DNA from: a virus
Length of the DNA: 61,456 nt
IMG/VR virus record: IMGVR_UViG_3300042987_001904
Coordinates: 1 to 61,456 of that record
Reading direction: 5' to 3' (one strand)
In this document: positions 31,935-43,143 of the stretch, one piece after another
Position numbering within the stretch: position 1 is the first letter of the stretch
Layout of the letters: each line of letters starts with the position of its first letter
Program-made: the position numbers and the translations under genes
The notes under the pieces: generated by a model
What the model was told of the DNA's origin: nothing
Seen by the model: only the letters and a program-made list of their open reading frames with translations
Databases searched by the model: none

Positions 31935-34900
31935 ATGCCTTACAGTTATTTAACATTTGATGAGACAACATTAAACACTGGTGTGGCTAGTGGGTCATAT
32001 TTTACTGAAAATTTGCAAGAGTTGTATGAACAAAAACTTGTAAATCGTGAACGTTATTTTGGAACATCCGAAAGTGATATTATTGAATATACTTTATATA
32101 ATTCTTCTCAAGAAGATATAGCATTTAATCGTGTTGTTCCTACTGTATCTTACTCTGTAACTCAAGGTTCATACCGTGATATTAATAATCAACTAGTAAC
32201 TTATGATTTTGCAAAACCATTTACGAATTATGCTAAATTCAATAATGATATTTTGTTAAATACATCCGAGATACTTTTAAGAACACAAGTATCGCCGGGT
32301 CAATATTACGTTTTATTCAACCCAATTAGAAATGTTGCTGGTAATCCAACAAATAAATTGGTCATAAAAGAGATATCTCCTAGTAGAACTGAGTTAAGAT
32401 TATCGTTTGCTTTTAATACATCGTTGACTCCGGTAAATCAACTAGATGCTATCAAAACTTCAGCATTTGCCGATAAAAAATATTTGTTTTTACAAATTTC
32501 AGATTTGGTAAATCAGATTATTGATAATAATCCAATTTCTCAAAATTTTGTTAATAACTCAACATCTTTTAATTATTATCGTGTTGCTGAAATACTTGGG
32601 CTAAAAAGCACCGCTGAATTACAAGAATTTATAATTCAAACTTATATAGGTTTTGATAAAATTATCACACTATCAAATATAGATGATCAATCAATTCAAC
32701 AAACTTCTAAATTTATTGGTATTGATGATCAACTCAAAAATTTCACATACACTTATAATAGAACAGAGTTTAGTGAGGATGAAATACTACTAGCATTTAG
32801 AACTATTGTAACCAAAGTTTCTCAAGATAGAATTCTTCAAAAAACCTCAGTCAACCAAATACAATTACAAAGTGCTTTGGATGTATTTATTAAAATTATT
32901 TATACCGATTGGTTGGAACCTCAGATGCAATTGTTGTTGGAAGAATACGCCAACAGATATTTTGGTTTGTTTAAAAATGCTTTGAATTTTGATAACGGCG
33001 TTCTTGTTAAAATTTTAAGTCATACAAATTATTTTAATCCAATTGATGGTCGTGTAAATGTTCAAGTTAAATTGGATGAACCTCTTCCACTTGAATACGA
33101 TGTAAAAACAACATGTTGGGTATCTAATATTTCTATCTCACCCCTGTATTTCAAAGTCAATTTGTTTACAGAGATTGTTAAAAGAAATGTTTTATTGAGT
33201 GGTGTAAATTTTGATGTGGTTGTTAATTCATCGGACCCAACAAATCAAAAATTTTCAGACCATAATTCAGACACATTGTTTTTTGCCCAATCTCGTTTGA
33301 AAGAAAAAATAAATGATCTGTTGATCGATTATACAAGTTTTGATAATTTTATAGTTTATTCTTCGGCTGAATTGAGAACTAAAATTGCTAAAAACAAAAT
33401 ATCTGATTACAATAAAATTGAGGATTCAAAAAATACAATTGATAGTCGTGTATCATCTGTTACATCAGCTATTAGTGCATCATACTCTGTAGAAAAATCA
33501 CGATACATACAAGAACAAATTGCTATTTTAAATTCTTTTGATGAATACGAATCATATTTGTTCTTTAACACTTCAAGTATTGATGAGAAAATATTAGATG
33601 GTATTGATTATGATCGAAATAATGTTGATAGTTTAATCAATCAATTACCTGAGTATTTGAGGGACGATAATGAATCAGCAGACTATCTTAAATTCACATC
33701 AATGGTAGGTCATTTTTTTGATAATATTTTAGTGTATATCAAAAAATTTCCAAAAACATATCCTCTTGGTGTATCAGAAACCAGTGATTATCCAAAGAAC
33801 TTTTTGGACGAATTATTAAATTCATTTAGTTGGAACACTGACAATTTTAAATTACAGAACAGTGGTATTTCACAGTTTTTGTTTAATAATAGTGAAGTAT
33901 CAAGTTCTCTTTCAAGTTCTTATTTCGATTATGGTAAAAGAATATTAAATAGATTTGCTAATAATCTTCCATACATTTACAAAACAAAAGGAACATCAAC
34001 ATCATTAGATTTGATCAGATCAATATTTGGTATTCCAGCAGAACTTATTCAATTAAGAGAATATGGTAGCACAGATGTTACTGTAAATCGTCAAAACTAT
34101 TACGATTTTGAAGATATTATTTATTTAACCAGAATCAAAGATGACAGGTATATCAAATTTGACTATTACAAAGATGAATATTCTTTTACAGATCAATCAG
34201 TAATTGTTACAAAACCATCAAATACATCGTGGTCAGCATCACGTTCAACTTCAGAATTGTTTACTGGATATGATACATTTGAAACTTCATTCAGACTAAA
34301 GTCAACAAACTATAATTTTAAAGATAGAGTTCCACTTGTTAAAAAAGTAAGAAATGGAAAAATTGATTGGCAAGTATATCTTAGAAAATCAACACAAATT
34401 GAGTCTGGAGTTTTAGTGTTTGATATTCATCCACCAGAACAATCATATACATCTAGTATTGAAAGTATTGAACTTCCATATTTTAATGGAGATGTTTATA
34501 CATTCATGGTATCCAGAGATATTTCTGATACATATCAGTATGATAGTTTGACTCCGACCACAAACCTAACAACGAATCAATATCTATCAGCATCAATAAT
34601 TGTTACGGTGTTAACTTCATCAATAACATCATCAAATGCTGAAAAATATGTTCCAAACACTTATACATTAGCAGTAAATCAGTATGAGGGTTCACTAAGA
34701 AACTTTAGAAGTGTTACCACCAAATTAATACAATTTGATAAAAATCAATATTTTTCAAGTGGTAGTTATTATATCGGAAATTACAACACTAATATTAAAT
34801 TTGACGGTAACATTGATAAAATAAAAGTTATGACTGATCCTCTGGATTTGTCGGACTTTGATGAACACAGTTACAATATTGATTCTATCTCTATTCCAAT

Positions 34901-36401
34901 CAAAGAAGATGTATATAGAAATCTAATATATTTATGGAGTTTTGATACGCCAGTTCAATTGTGGCCATTAAGTGCGTCTCTTACATCATCTATAACTTCA
35001 TCTGTAATACCAAACCAAAATATTTATTATACTTCATCGTTCTTAGCAGTTAATTTTACGGGTGATTATGTTGATCAACCATATCCATCGTGTGCGCCGG
35101 CGTGGGTATCGGAGTTTCCATATCAATTTGAAAAAGTTGTTTTACCACAAGCAATCAATTCAAATAATTTTGGACCAAATTATAAAAACAACGTAAAAAT
35201 TAACAAAATTGATGAAATAGCCACATCCAATTTGGTTCCATATGATTACTCAACAAAAACAAATGATATTGTTGGAAGTGATAGTAACGTAGTTGGATTC
35301 TATATAAGTCCTTACACATACCTTGAAAACAAAATTGAAAACTTCATTGGTAAGGAAGGTATCACAGATGTAATTGGTGATCCAAAATATTTAACATCCC
35401 AAAATTATCCAGAGTTAGATGCTAGACTAAGAGATTTTGCATCTACTGACACCAAATATATCTATCCACAAGAATTTTACACCACTTACAAACTTTACAT
35501 TGACTTTTCAGTCTTTAATTATGTAAAAAATTTAGCTCCAAATAGAGCTGTTGTAAAAACCGGATTATTAATTGAACCGTCAATTCTAGAAAGAAAGAAG
35601 TTTAATTATAAAGATATTACCTATAATGTAAGTGGACTATATACATCAAGCATATATTTTGATAATTCCGCAACATTACTACCTACGTTTACTACGGGCA
35701 GTGATATGAATGTATCAGATGATAAACTAAACACTTATCAGACTGATCACGATCAATACAATTTTTCAAGATTTGAGATACCAGCATCAATTGACGATAG
35801 AGATTTTATATTTGCTAAATACGGAAAATATATTAATGTAGACTCAACTGGGTTTAGTATAAAAAATACATATAATATTCCGTCCAACGATTATTATGAA
35901 ATGAGAAATAATAACGGTGAGATAGTAACATTTACTTCAAGTTATAATTTGGTTCAAATAGTAGGTTCTGGATCAGTTACTGGTTCTTCAGCGCTTACTA
36001 ATCTATATAAAGGTGAATCAAACTCAGGTTATTCTTCAAGACATTTGAGTAAGTTAAATTTACCATGTTCAAGAGAAAAATACATTGCAATTACTGGATC
36101 AAATTATGTTATAAATAATGGCGTAAAGGTATTTGCACCTGCAAAAATAAAATATTACGAATATATCAAGGGTAAAAATGATTCAACTACCACAGTTAAC
36201 AGAAAGGGTATACCAAATGGATCAAGTCCAGTTACAACAATACCTGGCTATTTGAGTTTGGATATTAGTAGTAGTAATTTTCCAGTTTATGGCACTCTTA
36301 CAGGATCATCTGGCAATTCAGATCTTCTATTTGTTCAAGTTCCATTGACTGCTTCTATGGAAACCAGTGCAAGTCTGAACGAATATATCCTAAATTTATA
36401 A
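31935..36401 (+). CDS. Very large baseplate/tail structural protein (gp7 position)
   Basis: A 1488-residue protein. The N-terminal half is mainly helical with long polar segments (for example NRERYFGTSESDIIEYTLYN). About 680-710 holds LNRFANNLPYIYKTKGTSTS, a pattern I recall from large baseplate proteins of marine T4-like phages. About 740-890 resembles a concanavalin/laminin-G-type sandwich (FETSFRLKSTNYNF and YTFMVSRDISD). A further beta region and a Gly/Ser-rich end follow. By size and location after gp6 it could replace T4 gp7 (1032 residues), but similarity cannot be confirmed by eye. Confidence 0.65.
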   Translation: MPYSYLTFDETTLNTGVASGSYFTENLQELYEQKLVNRERYFGTSESDIIEYTLYNSSQEDIAFNRVVPTVSYSVTQGSYRDINNQLVTYDFAKPFTNYAKFNNDILLNTSEILLRTQVSPGQYYVLFNPIRNVAGNPTNKLVIKEISPSRTELRLSFAFNTSLTPVNQLDAIKTSAFADKKYLFLQISDLVNQIIDNNPISQNFVNNSTSFNYYRVAEILGLKSTAELQEFIIQTYIGFDKIITLSNIDDQSIQQTSKFIGIDDQLKNFTYTYNRTEFSEDEILLAFRTIVTKVSQDRILQKTSVNQIQLQSALDVFIKIIYTDWLEPQMQLLLEEYANRYFGLFKNALNFDNGVLVKILSHTNYFNPIDGRVNVQVKLDEPLPLEYDVKTTCWVSNISISPLYFKVNLFTEIVKRNVLLSGVNFDVVVNSSDPTNQKFSDHNSDTLFFAQSRLKEKINDLLIDYTSFDNFIVYSSAELRTKIAKNKISDYNKIEDSKNTIDSRVSSVTSAISASYSVEKSRYIQEQIAILNSFDEYESYLFFNTSSIDEKILDGIDYDRNNVDSLINQLPEYLRDDNESADYLKFTSMVGHFFDNILVYIKKFPKTYPLGVSETSDYPKNFLDELLNSFSWNTDNFKLQNSGISQFLFNNSEVSSSLSSSYFDYGKRILNRFANNLPYIYKTKGTSTSLDLIRSIFGIPAELIQLREYGSTDVTVNRQNYYDFEDIIYLTRIKDDRYIKFDYYKDEYSFTDQSVIVTKPSNTSWSASRSTSELFTGYDTFETSFRLKSTNYNFKDRVPLVKKVRNGKIDWQVYLRKSTQIESGVLVFDIHPPEQSYTSSIESIELPYFNGDVYTFMVSRDISDTYQYDSLTPTTNLTTNQYLSASIIVTVLTSSITSSNAEKYVPNTYTLAVNQYEGSLRNFRSVTTKLIQFDKNQYFSSGSYYIGNYNTNIKFDGNIDKIKVMTDPLDLSDFDEHSYNIDSISIPIKEDVYRNLIYLWSFDTPVQLWPLSASLTSSITSSVIPNQNIYYTSSFLAVNFTGDYVDQPYPSCAPAWVSEFPYQFEKVVLPQAINSNNFGPNYKNNVKINKIDEIATSNLVPYDYSTKTNDIVGSDSNVVGFYISPYTYLENKIENFIGKEGITDVIGDPKYLTSQNYPELDARLRDFASTDTKYIYPQEFYTTYKLYIDFSVFNYVKNLAPNRAVVKTGLLIEPSILERKKFNYKDITYNVSGLYTSSIYFDNSATLLPTFTTGSDMNVSDDKLNTYQTDHDQYNFSRFEIPASIDDRDFIFAKYGKYINVDSTGFSIKNTYNIPSNDYYEMRNNNGEIVTFTSSYNLVQIVGSGSVTGSSALTNLYKGESNSGYSSRHLSKLNLPCSREKYIAITGSNYVINNGVKVFAPAKIKYYEYIKGKNDSTTTVNRKGIPNGSSPVTTIPGYLSLDISSSNFPVYGTLTGSSGNSDLLFVQVPLTASMETSASLNEYILNL

Positions 36402-36447
36402 TATCTATTTTGATATAAAACTTAAAATGACTGATAATTATTAATAT

Positions 36448-37092
36448 ATGGCATACTTAGACAACAACGTGATTACGATCAACGCGGTTTTGACCCAAAA
36501 AGGCCGTGAAATTCTTGCTAAAACCGGCGGATTGAACATTACCGCGTTTGCTCTAGCAGATGATGAAATTGACTATACACAGTTTAATCCAACACATCCA
36601 ATGGGAAGTGCTTATTACGACATTGCTATTCGTAACACTCCCATCATGGAACCAATTACTGACGAATCACAATTGATGAAATATAAATTGGTAACTCTAA
36701 ATCAAGGTGTTACTGCGGTTCCAACAATCAGTGTTGCACAATCTGTAATTGCTGTAGATCGTGATTATACCGGAGATATTAGTATTAGTCCAAGCACCAA
36801 TCCAACTTACAACGTAACTTTGGGTTATACAGCAATATTAGCAAATAAAAATGTTGGAACTTTGATTGTTACAGAAACAAACAGTTTGAATTCTACTACG
36901 GCAACAGTTCCATCTTTTGCTGGAGATTTAACTTCACAAACTTCTCAAGCAGTGGTTGGTAATAAGTTTAGATTTGTTCCAAATGCTTCGTTGGCAAAAA
37001 CAACAACCACCAACATCACAATTATTGGTAATGAAAGTGGCGGTAATACATCTATAACAGTAACGGTAAGAGTCCCAACAACAACAACATAA
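36448..37092 (+). CDS. Conserved tail structural protein with Ig-like C-terminus
   Basis: A 214-residue protein. The N-terminal 90 residues (MAYLDNNVITINAVLTQKGR, then ILAKTGGLNITAFALADDEI) form a domain I recall from structural proteins of marine T4-like phages. The remaining 120 residues are a Thr/Val/Asn-rich beta sandwich, Ig-like in composition, ending in a poly-Thr tail. It has no Shine-Dalgarno site; TAATTAT six bases before the ATG may be a variant late box. Probably a decoration or baseplate-periphery protein. Confidence 0.7.
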   Translation: MAYLDNNVITINAVLTQKGREILAKTGGLNITAFALADDEIDYTQFNPTHPMGSAYYDIAIRNTPIMEPITDESQLMKYKLVTLNQGVTAVPTISVAQSVIAVDRDYTGDISISPSTNPTYNVTLGYTAILANKNVGTLIVTETNSLNSTTATVPSFAGDLTSQTSQAVVGNKFRFVPNASLAKTTTTNITIIGNESGGNTSITVTVRVPTTTT

Positions 37093-37101
37093 TATTGAAA
37101 T

Positions 37102-38211
37102 ATGATATTTAGTCAATTTACAAACGATGATATTGTATCAGGAAGAATAAACCAAGTATCTTCTGGATTATTCGGCACCGGCAGTTTATATGTAACGCAG
37201 TCAAATTTTACAACATCATCTACACAAGCCAATAGTTTAACTGGATCTTCACCATTTGATGTTAAAAATGGACAATATTATTTAAATGTTTTATTGGGAG
37301 GAGAAACTTATTTTGCTATTGCTTATGGTGATTATGAAAATAGTGGTAGTTCAAAATATGACTACACTGGTTCAACAACTCCAGTTTTAACAAATGAATC
37401 CAAAGTAATTTATTCTCAATATAAGAATACACTATTACAACCGGGTGATACATTGTTTACTTTTGCTTCTGGAAGCGTATCTACGCCAATTGATGGAGAA
37501 CAAATCTTTGTAATGAATTTTTCTCCAGATAAATTCAAAGATCAATTGGATCCGGGTCAAATTCAAATCAACTTATCTGGATCTTCTGGATCATATTCTT
37601 ATATTGATGATTCACAAGTTATCAACAAACAACAAAACGTTTATAATTTGATATCTGGATCAGTAATTAACGGTGTTCCTACGCCTTATCTAAAAAATAA
37701 TAGTCCAGTATATGCTGGTATTGGATTGTTTTATCCATCTAATGGTATTGTAATATTTAATGCTGATAAGACAAATAATCAAGTTGGCTTTACTCACGGA
37801 ACATATATTGATCAAAGATTATCCAATTCATCCAATTATGAAGCAGCTAATTCAGTTCAAAACGCATATCGTCTGTGGCAACGTGACTTTTTTAACGCAA
37901 TCAAAAACGTAAGAAGAGTTCCAATGGCTGCTAGAAAGAGTGAATTTGTTCCATCAACAAATTACTTCGTCCGTGTAAAGAACAAAGAGTTCAATTATAG
38001 TAACAATCCTACTTTTGTATCAAATGGAACCGATGGTAAAACAAAAGGCACTATTATTTATCAAGACTTGATCAATAATCCAAGAACTTATATTACTAGT
38101 GTTGGTCTATATAATGGTAACAATGAACTGTTGGCAATTGGTAAAATTAGTAGACCGGTTCAAAAGAGTTTTGATAGTGAACTATTAATAAAAGTCCGTA
38201 TCGATTTCTAA
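37102..38211 (+). CDS. Tail/baseplate structural protein with VGLY C-terminal module
   Basis: A 369-residue beta-rich protein. The last 60 residues (NPRTYITSVGLYNGNNELLA, then IGKISRPVQKSFDSELLIKV) share a layout with the end of the 885-residue protein at 46616 (PYITEVGLYSGADLVAIAKL, then SPI...PINIVVKW). The shared module suggests both dock to the same tail site (inference). A helical WQRDFFNAIKNVRRVPMAAR segment precedes it. It lies ten bases after its neighbour in the structural operon. Confidence 0.7.
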   Translation: MIFSQFTNDDIVSGRINQVSSGLFGTGSLYVTQSNFTTSSTQANSLTGSSPFDVKNGQYYLNVLLGGETYFAIAYGDYENSGSSKYDYTGSTTPVLTNESKVIYSQYKNTLLQPGDTLFTFASGSVSTPIDGEQIFVMNFSPDKFKDQLDPGQIQINLSGSSGSYSYIDDSQVINKQQNVYNLISGSVINGVPTPYLKNNSPVYAGIGLFYPSNGIVIFNADKTNNQVGFTHGTYIDQRLSNSSNYEAANSVQNAYRLWQRDFFNAIKNVRRVPMAARKSEFVPSTNYFVRVKNKEFNYSNNPTFVSNGTDGKTKGTIIYQDLINNPRTYITSVGLYNGNNELLAIGKISRPVQKSFDSELLIKVRIDF

Positions 38212-38219
38212 AATAATCC

Positions 38220-38226
38220 TATTTAT
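38220..38226 (+). promoter_or_regulatory. TATTTAT late-promoter-like box
   Basis: CTATTTATATAGGG with six bases between the core and ATG 38233. Confidence 0.68.
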
Positions 38227-38232
38227 ATAGGG

Positions 38233-40005
38233 ATGATTAAATTTTTTAGAAATCAAGATATAATCGTAACTCCATTTACTATTGCTAAACCTCAAGTAGC
38301 AAATAGTATTTTTCCAGATTTGATTATAGCAAATATTGGTGAAGAAGAATATCCATTATTACTTCCAACTAACCAATGTAGTGATAATTTGTCAGGTAGT
38401 TGTTTGCCAGTTCAAACTGTAGATGGATATCTGTCTACTAGTGAATTTGATTCTCCTATAAATTTTCAACTTGGTGTTTTTGTTACATCAAGTGTAGTGT
38501 TTTATCCTTCTGGAAGTAGTGATTATAATCCAGTTACAAATCCATTAAATCTAGATGGAACATATCAACGTCAAGTTTATAATACAATTAAAAACATGTA
38601 TTATAATAACTACAACAATGCATATAACATGTTTGGTATAAATGGTTATGATGCATCGATGATGACCAGTAGTTTGACTAATGATATATCTGTATTAAAT
38701 TTTACCATACCACAAGCAGGTGATCAAATTAGACCAAATAGTGTCGTGTTTACCAATCAAAGTGGAGACATTGTTGCGGATCTAATTGATGATGGAAATT
38801 ATAATTTAATATTGTCAGGAACATATTTTATAAACAAATATTCTTTTGAAGCTTCAACCACAGATTTGACTATTCCAATTGATATTTGTGGTCTTGGTTC
38901 ATATTTTATAAATCCTAATGAAGATGGAAAATGTTGTGATATCGAACCTACACCTACTCCTACTCCCATTCCGCCTACTCCAACACCTACATCTACTCCA
39001 ACTCCAACACCTACTCCAACATTAACACCGACGCCTACTCCTACGGTAACTCCTACACCTACACCAAGCCCAACTCCAACCAACACACCAATTGGTCCAA
39101 CGCCTACTCCAACGCCAACGCCTACAGTAACCCCAACTCCTACTCCTACAATCACACCTACGCCTACTCCTACCCCAACGGTAACACCAACTCCTACGCC
39201 AACCGACACTCCAACACCTACACCTACAACTGCACCGGATGAGCCTACTCCAACGCCTACGCCAACTGCAACGGCAACCCCAACGCCAACACCAACTCCA
39301 AGCCCGACTCCAACGGACACTCCAACACCAACTCCAAGCCCGACTCCAACGGACACTCCAACACCTACTCCTACAGCTACAGATACCCCAACGCCAACAC
39401 CTACAATTACCCCTACACCAACAACTCCAGAAAATTTATTTTATGCTAAGATTTACTTTGTTCCACCAAGTTCTTGTTCGTTTGAACCACCTTGTTGTGA
39501 TCCAATAACAGATCCGGGTTGTGAGAGTTGTCCAGACTGTTGCACTCAAGCTCAACAAGAAGCTGGCAATTGTGATTACTGTGGCGGAAGTGGAATCGCA
39601 AGCCCAGATGTAGTTGTTAATGAAATTCCTGCCGATGCAAATGGCAATACATTTAATGAAGAAGGTCTCGGAACTACATTTGAATGTGCCGTGAATGATC
39701 CACATGGTGGTCCTACAGGTTTTACAAACCGTCAATATTTATGCACCATATCTTGGGGTGGTGGAACTCCATCATCGTTCCCAGACTATGAATCTGGTAG
39801 TGATATCGCTATATCATTTACCGGCACATATAATAGACTGGGTGTAGATTTGTGTTGTGGTAATTTAATGCAATTTTCATCACCATTTGATTATACATCT
39901 TTAACCACCGCGTTAAGTAGATATGCGGAGGTCAGTCCATTTGTATCTGGTGTAGTAAGTGGATCGGGAACTCAATCTGATCCATGGTTGGTAGTATTAA
40001 GTTAA
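38233..40005 (+). CDS. Pro/Thr-repeat stalk protein with Cys-rich head
   Basis: A 590-residue protein. Residues 1-235 are a folded N-terminal domain, probably the attachment part ([20 protein letters not shown]). Residues about 238-398 are a Pro-Thr stalk with Asp, Ser and Ala substitutions. Residues 405-470 are Cys-rich ([20 protein letters not shown], then CCTQ..., CDYCGG), suggesting disulfides or a metal site. The end is a beta domain. This layout (anchor, mucin-like rod, compact head) fits a tail adhesin. It pairs with the next gene, also Pro/Thr-rich, and both precede a glycosyltransferase operon that might modify the Thr residues. Confidence 0.75.
   Translation: MIKFFRNQDIIVTPFTIAKPQVANSIFPDLIIANIGEEEYPLLLPTNQCSDNLSGSCLPVQTVDGYLSTSEFDSPINFQLGVFVTSSVVFYPSGSSDYNPVTNPLNLDGTYQRQVYNTIKNMYYNNYNNAYNMFGINGYDASMMTSSLTNDISVLNFTIPQAGDQIRPNSVVFTNQSGDIVADLIDDGNYNLILSGTYFINKYSFEASTTDLTIPIDICGLGSYFINPNEDGKCCDIEPTPTPTPIPPTPTPTSTPTPTPTPTLTPTPTPTVTPTPTPSPTPTNTPIGPTPTPTPTPTVTPTPTPTITPTPTPTPTVTPTPTPTDTPTPTPTTAPDEPTPTPTPTATATPTPTPTPSPTPTDTPTPTPSPTPTDTPTPTPTATDTPTPTPTITPTPTTPENLFYAKIYFVPPSSCSFEPPCCDPITDPGCESCPDCCTQAQQEAGNCDYCGGSGIASPDVVVNEIPADANGNTFNEEGLGTTFECAVNDPHGGPTGFTNRQYLCTISWGGGTPSSFPDYESGSDIAISFTGTYNRLGVDLCCGNLMQFSSPFDYTSLTTALSRYAEVSPFVSGVVSGSGTQSDPWLVVLS
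38946..39428 (+). repeat. Pro-Thr coding repeat region
   Basis: About 480 bases of near-periodic CCN-ACN codons. A 36-base unit ([12 protein letters not shown]) occurs twice in tandem at 39295-39360. Synonymous codons are varied in the rest, so the DNA is less repetitive than the protein. Confidence 0.85.
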
Positions 40006-40026
40006 AATAGTGAATAAACAAATATT

Positions 40027-41835
40027 ATGATAACAGACTTATATTCTTATATTTTATACAAATCTAATTTAATACATTGGCTATATAGTATATCTGAGAG
40101 TGACAAGTTTCTTTCAACCACAGCGCTAAAATTGATATCAGACTTAAATAATAATATTTTATCGACCACGCCTGCTTATGATTTGTTGTTTAAAAAATAT
40201 AAATTTAAAGTGTCATTACAAAGTGTAGGTAATGGTCAAACTTTAAGTTTTGTATTGTATCAGTATAATCCTAGTAAGAATAGTTTTACTTTTGTCGGCG
40301 TAATAAAAAATGTAACCGTCTGTGCATGTAATTCAGAAGATTTGCCAACTCCTACACCTTCTCCTACACCAACACCAACACCTACATCAACTTCCACACC
40401 TACTCCTACACCTACTCCGGGTCCAACAGATACTCCTACGCCAACCCCAACACCTGGCCCAACAGATACTCCAACGCCAACCCCAACACCTGGCCCAACA
40501 GATACTCCAACGCCAACCCCAACACCTGGCCCAACAGATACTCCTACGCCTACACCTACTCCGGGTCCAACAGATACTCCAACACCAACTCCAACGCCTG
40601 GCCCAGTAGAACCTACTCCAACACCTACACCTACAAACACTCCAGCTCCAACAGACACACCTACACCTACCCCAACTGTTGGCCCTACACCTACGCCAAC
40701 TCCAACAAACACGCCTGCTCCTACAGCTACACCTACTCCTACCCCAACAATAACAAATACACCTACACCATCTCCTACTGCGACCCCAACTCCAACACCT
40801 ACACCTGATCCTGGCATTCAACTATTTATGGTAGGTGGCGGTGGTGCGGGTGGTGACAAAATAAACAGCGTCGTTGCTAGTGAACCAGCAATGGGTGGCG
40901 GTGGATCGGGTGCTTATGTATTAACAAATACCTTTATACCTGTTGCTGGTGTATCATATAACTTTGTTGTTGGTAGTGGTGGCGACTTTACCGGTTCAGT
41001 AATGGCCAATAGAAATGGTCAAACCACTATGTTTGCTGATACCTATTATGCCGGCGGCGGTGGAGGTGGCGCAAGTTATATCAACGGCGTAGCTCTTGCT
41101 GCTGGTGATGGTGTATATGGCGGTGGCGGTGGCGGCGGCGGTGTCGCACCCGATGGAACTCTTATAGCAGCAGGTAACGGCGACGGATCTGGTGGATCTG
41201 GTGGTGTTGGCGTTGAAGCTGTTGATTATAGAGTTGGTGGATCTGGTGGTGGATATAATTCTAATGGAGCTAGTGGACAACTTGTATCAGGTCCTTCAGC
41301 ACAAGGTGGTAATGGAACAGCTGTTATGACTGCTGGAGAAGTTCCAACTTGGTTTGATATCTATGTTAGCACGCTTATAGCCGATGCTATTGCGGGAAGC
41401 GGTGGCGGCAATGCTGTAGAAAAAACTGGCGCTGTTAGTTCGATTCGTTCGACCGCGCCCGGATACGGCCGTGGCGCCGCTGATGCTTACGGATCTGATG
41501 GTCGTGGAATAGATGGCGGTATGCCTACATCTGCTGGTGAAAACTGGGGTGCTGGTAATGGTGGTGGTGCTGGATGGGGCCCTTATACAAGCGGATTTGG
41601 TGGAGACGGATTTATTGCCTATATATATCCAAATACATGGTCTACTCCAGTTGTAACATATACTGGAAATGGTAATGTCAATTGGTTCAACTATTCAATA
41701 ATAAATGCTACCCCATATAAAATACTATACATATACATTACGAGTAGGTCTACTAATGTTCAGGTCAACGGCCGTGGATGGAGTGATGGTATGAAAACAT
41801 ATTCTGGAACTGTAAGGTGGGATACTGTAGTTTAA
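40027..41835 (+). CDS. Pro/Thr-repeat stalk protein with glycine-rich adhesin head
   Basis: A 602-residue protein. Residues 1-100 form a helical/beta anchor. About 106-261 is a Pro-Thr stalk including five 12-residue units ([12 protein letters not shown]). From 265 to about 510 it is a glycine-rich domain ([30 protein letters not shown]), like the glycine-rich tips of phage adhesins, where poly-Gly helices display variable loops (family knowledge). The last 90 residues are a small beta domain. It is the last gene before the glycosyltransferase operon. A receptor-binding role is a reasonable inference. Confidence 0.78.
   Translation: MITDLYSYILYKSNLIHWLYSISESDKFLSTTALKLISDLNNNILSTTPAYDLLFKKYKFKVSLQSVGNGQTLSFVLYQYNPSKNSFTFVGVIKNVTVCACNSEDLPTPTPSPTPTPTPTSTSTPTPTPTPGPTDTPTPTPTPGPTDTPTPTPTPGPTDTPTPTPTPGPTDTPTPTPTPGPTDTPTPTPTPGPVEPTPTPTPTNTPAPTDTPTPTPTVGPTPTPTPTNTPAPTATPTPTPTITNTPTPSPTATPTPTPTPDPGIQLFMVGGGGAGGDKINSVVASEPAMGGGGSGAYVLTNTFIPVAGVSYNFVVGSGGDFTGSVMANRNGQTTMFADTYYAGGGGGGASYINGVALAAGDGVYGGGGGGGGVAPDGTLIAAGNGDGSGGSGGVGVEAVDYRVGGSGGGYNSNGASGQLVSGPSAQGGNGTAVMTAGEVPTWFDIYVSTLIADAIAGSGGGNAVEKTGAVSSIRSTAPGYGRGAADAYGSDGRGIDGGMPTSAGENWGAGNGGGAGWGPYTSGFGGDGFIAYIYPNTWSTPVVTYTGNGNVNWFNYSIINATPYKILYIYITSRSTNVQVNGRGWSDGMKTYSGTVRWDTVV
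40417..40596 (+). repeat. Five tandem 36-base units in the Pro-Thr stalk
   Basis: Each unit encodes [12 protein letters not shown]. Units 2 and 3 (40453-40488 and 40489-40524) are identical in DNA; the others differ only at synonymous sites. Gain or loss of a unit keeps the frame, so stalk length can vary. Confidence 0.9.
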
Positions 41836-41892
41836 TGTCATCAATTTATAATAAAAGTTTTAAGTGTTACGATATCTATATAAACAATAGTT

Positions 41893-43143
41893 ATGTCTAA
41901 AATATTCGTTCAAATTGCTAGTTATAGAGATCCAGAGTTGGTTCCTACAATCCGAGATTTAATTGCAAAAGCCAAATATCCAGAAAATCTTACGTTTGGT
42001 ATATGTTGGCAGCGTGATGATACTGAGTCATTAGAAGAATATACTAATGATCCTAGATTCAGTGTTGTTGACGTAAAATATCACGAAAGCGAAGGTCTTG
42101 GGTGGGCTAGAAATTTGACTCAAAAGTTATGGAAAGGTGAAGATTATACTTTACAAATTGACTCACATCATAGATTTGTTCAAGATTGGGATGCTATTTG
42201 CATTGAAGATTATAATCAGGCCCGGCAGTTTTGTAAAAAACCAATTATTACAACATATTGCACACCGTTTAATCCACAAGATGATCCTTCTACTTGGAAT
42301 CCAATTCCATGTTTAATGAGTCAATATGAATTTTCAAGTGATAAGTTGTTGATGAGCATGCCATGGTTTATACAAGATTATAAGACTAGAACCAAAGTGA
42401 TTAGAGCTAGGACATTATCTGGACATTTTATTTTTACACAAGGTAAGTTCTGTGAAGAAGTTCAATATGATCCCCGGGTTTATTTTGGTGGTTATACAGA
42501 AGAGACTTCTATGTCTGTAAGAGCATATACACATGGTTATGATTTTTACTCTCCATATAGAATGGTTATGTGGCATGAATACACCAGAAATTATCGTGTA
42601 AAACACTGGGATGATCATGGCCACAAAAATGAAAAGATCAAAGTTACTAGTGGCGAACGAGACATTTTATCAAGAAATTTGGTAAGACAGTTGTTTGGTC
42701 AAGAAGATCATAAAATTCCATTTGGTATTTATGGACTTGGTAGTGAACGAACGTTACATGATTATGAAGTCAGTTTTGGATTTGATTTTAAAAAATGTAG
42801 AATACAAGGTTATACACTCAAAGTAAATGAACCACCAAATCCAGGTGTATGGGATGAAGAATTTAAAACCGAGAACTATGAAACTAGAGTTACTTGGGAT
42901 ACTCAGTTCTTTAAAGATAATCTCAAAGAGGGTTATGAATTTATCACATTAGGTGTAGTAGATAAATTCTCAAACAATTTATATCGTGTAGATTTTAAAC
43001 CAGAAACCAACCCATCTGTATTTAACTATACTTACGATAGTCATGTATGTAGATATAGCAGCGATAATAAACCAAGTAAATTAGTTATGTATGGTTATAA
43101 CAAGGTATCTGGTTGGACACCACGATATGAAAAGAATATATGA
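41893..43143 (+). CDS. GlcNAc-transferase, GT60-like (Skp1-type)
   Basis: A 416-residue protein. The N-terminal 300 residues match the eukaryote-like GlcNAc transferase family (PF11397/GT60). Motifs are IFVQIASYRDPELVPTIRDL, GLGWARN, YTLQIDSHHRF with the metal-binding Asp-x-His, YFGGYTEETSMSVRAYTHGY and WHEYTR..R.KHWDDH. Characterised members add GlcNAc to hydroxyproline or Thr of proteins (family knowledge). The C-terminal 110 residues form an extra beta domain. It is first in a five-gene overlapping operon that follows the Pro/Thr-rich tail proteins, so protein O-glycosylation is attractive (inference). Confidence 0.88.
   Translation: MSKIFVQIASYRDPELVPTIRDLIAKAKYPENLTFGICWQRDDTESLEEYTNDPRFSVVDVKYHESEGLGWARNLTQKLWKGEDYTLQIDSHHRFVQDWDAICIEDYNQARQFCKKPIITTYCTPFNPQDDPSTWNPIPCLMSQYEFSSDKLLMSMPWFIQDYKTRTKVIRARTLSGHFIFTQGKFCEEVQYDPRVYFGGYTEETSMSVRAYTHGYDFYSPYRMVMWHEYTRNYRVKHWDDHGHKNEKIKVTSGERDILSRNLVRQLFGQEDHKIPFGIYGLGSERTLHDYEVSFGFDFKKCRIQGYTLKVNEPPNPGVWDEEFKTENYETRVTWDTQFFKDNLKEGYEFITLGVVDKFSNNLYRVDFKPETNPSVFNYTYDSHVCRYSSDNKPSKLVMYGYNKVSGWTPRYEKNI

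Noticed and set aside
38799-39356. Long minus-strand ORF of Gly-Val repeats
   Set aside because: It is the complement of the Pro-Thr repeat; CCN/ACN codons read as GG/GT on the other strand. The same holds for minus-strand ORFs at 40260-40821.
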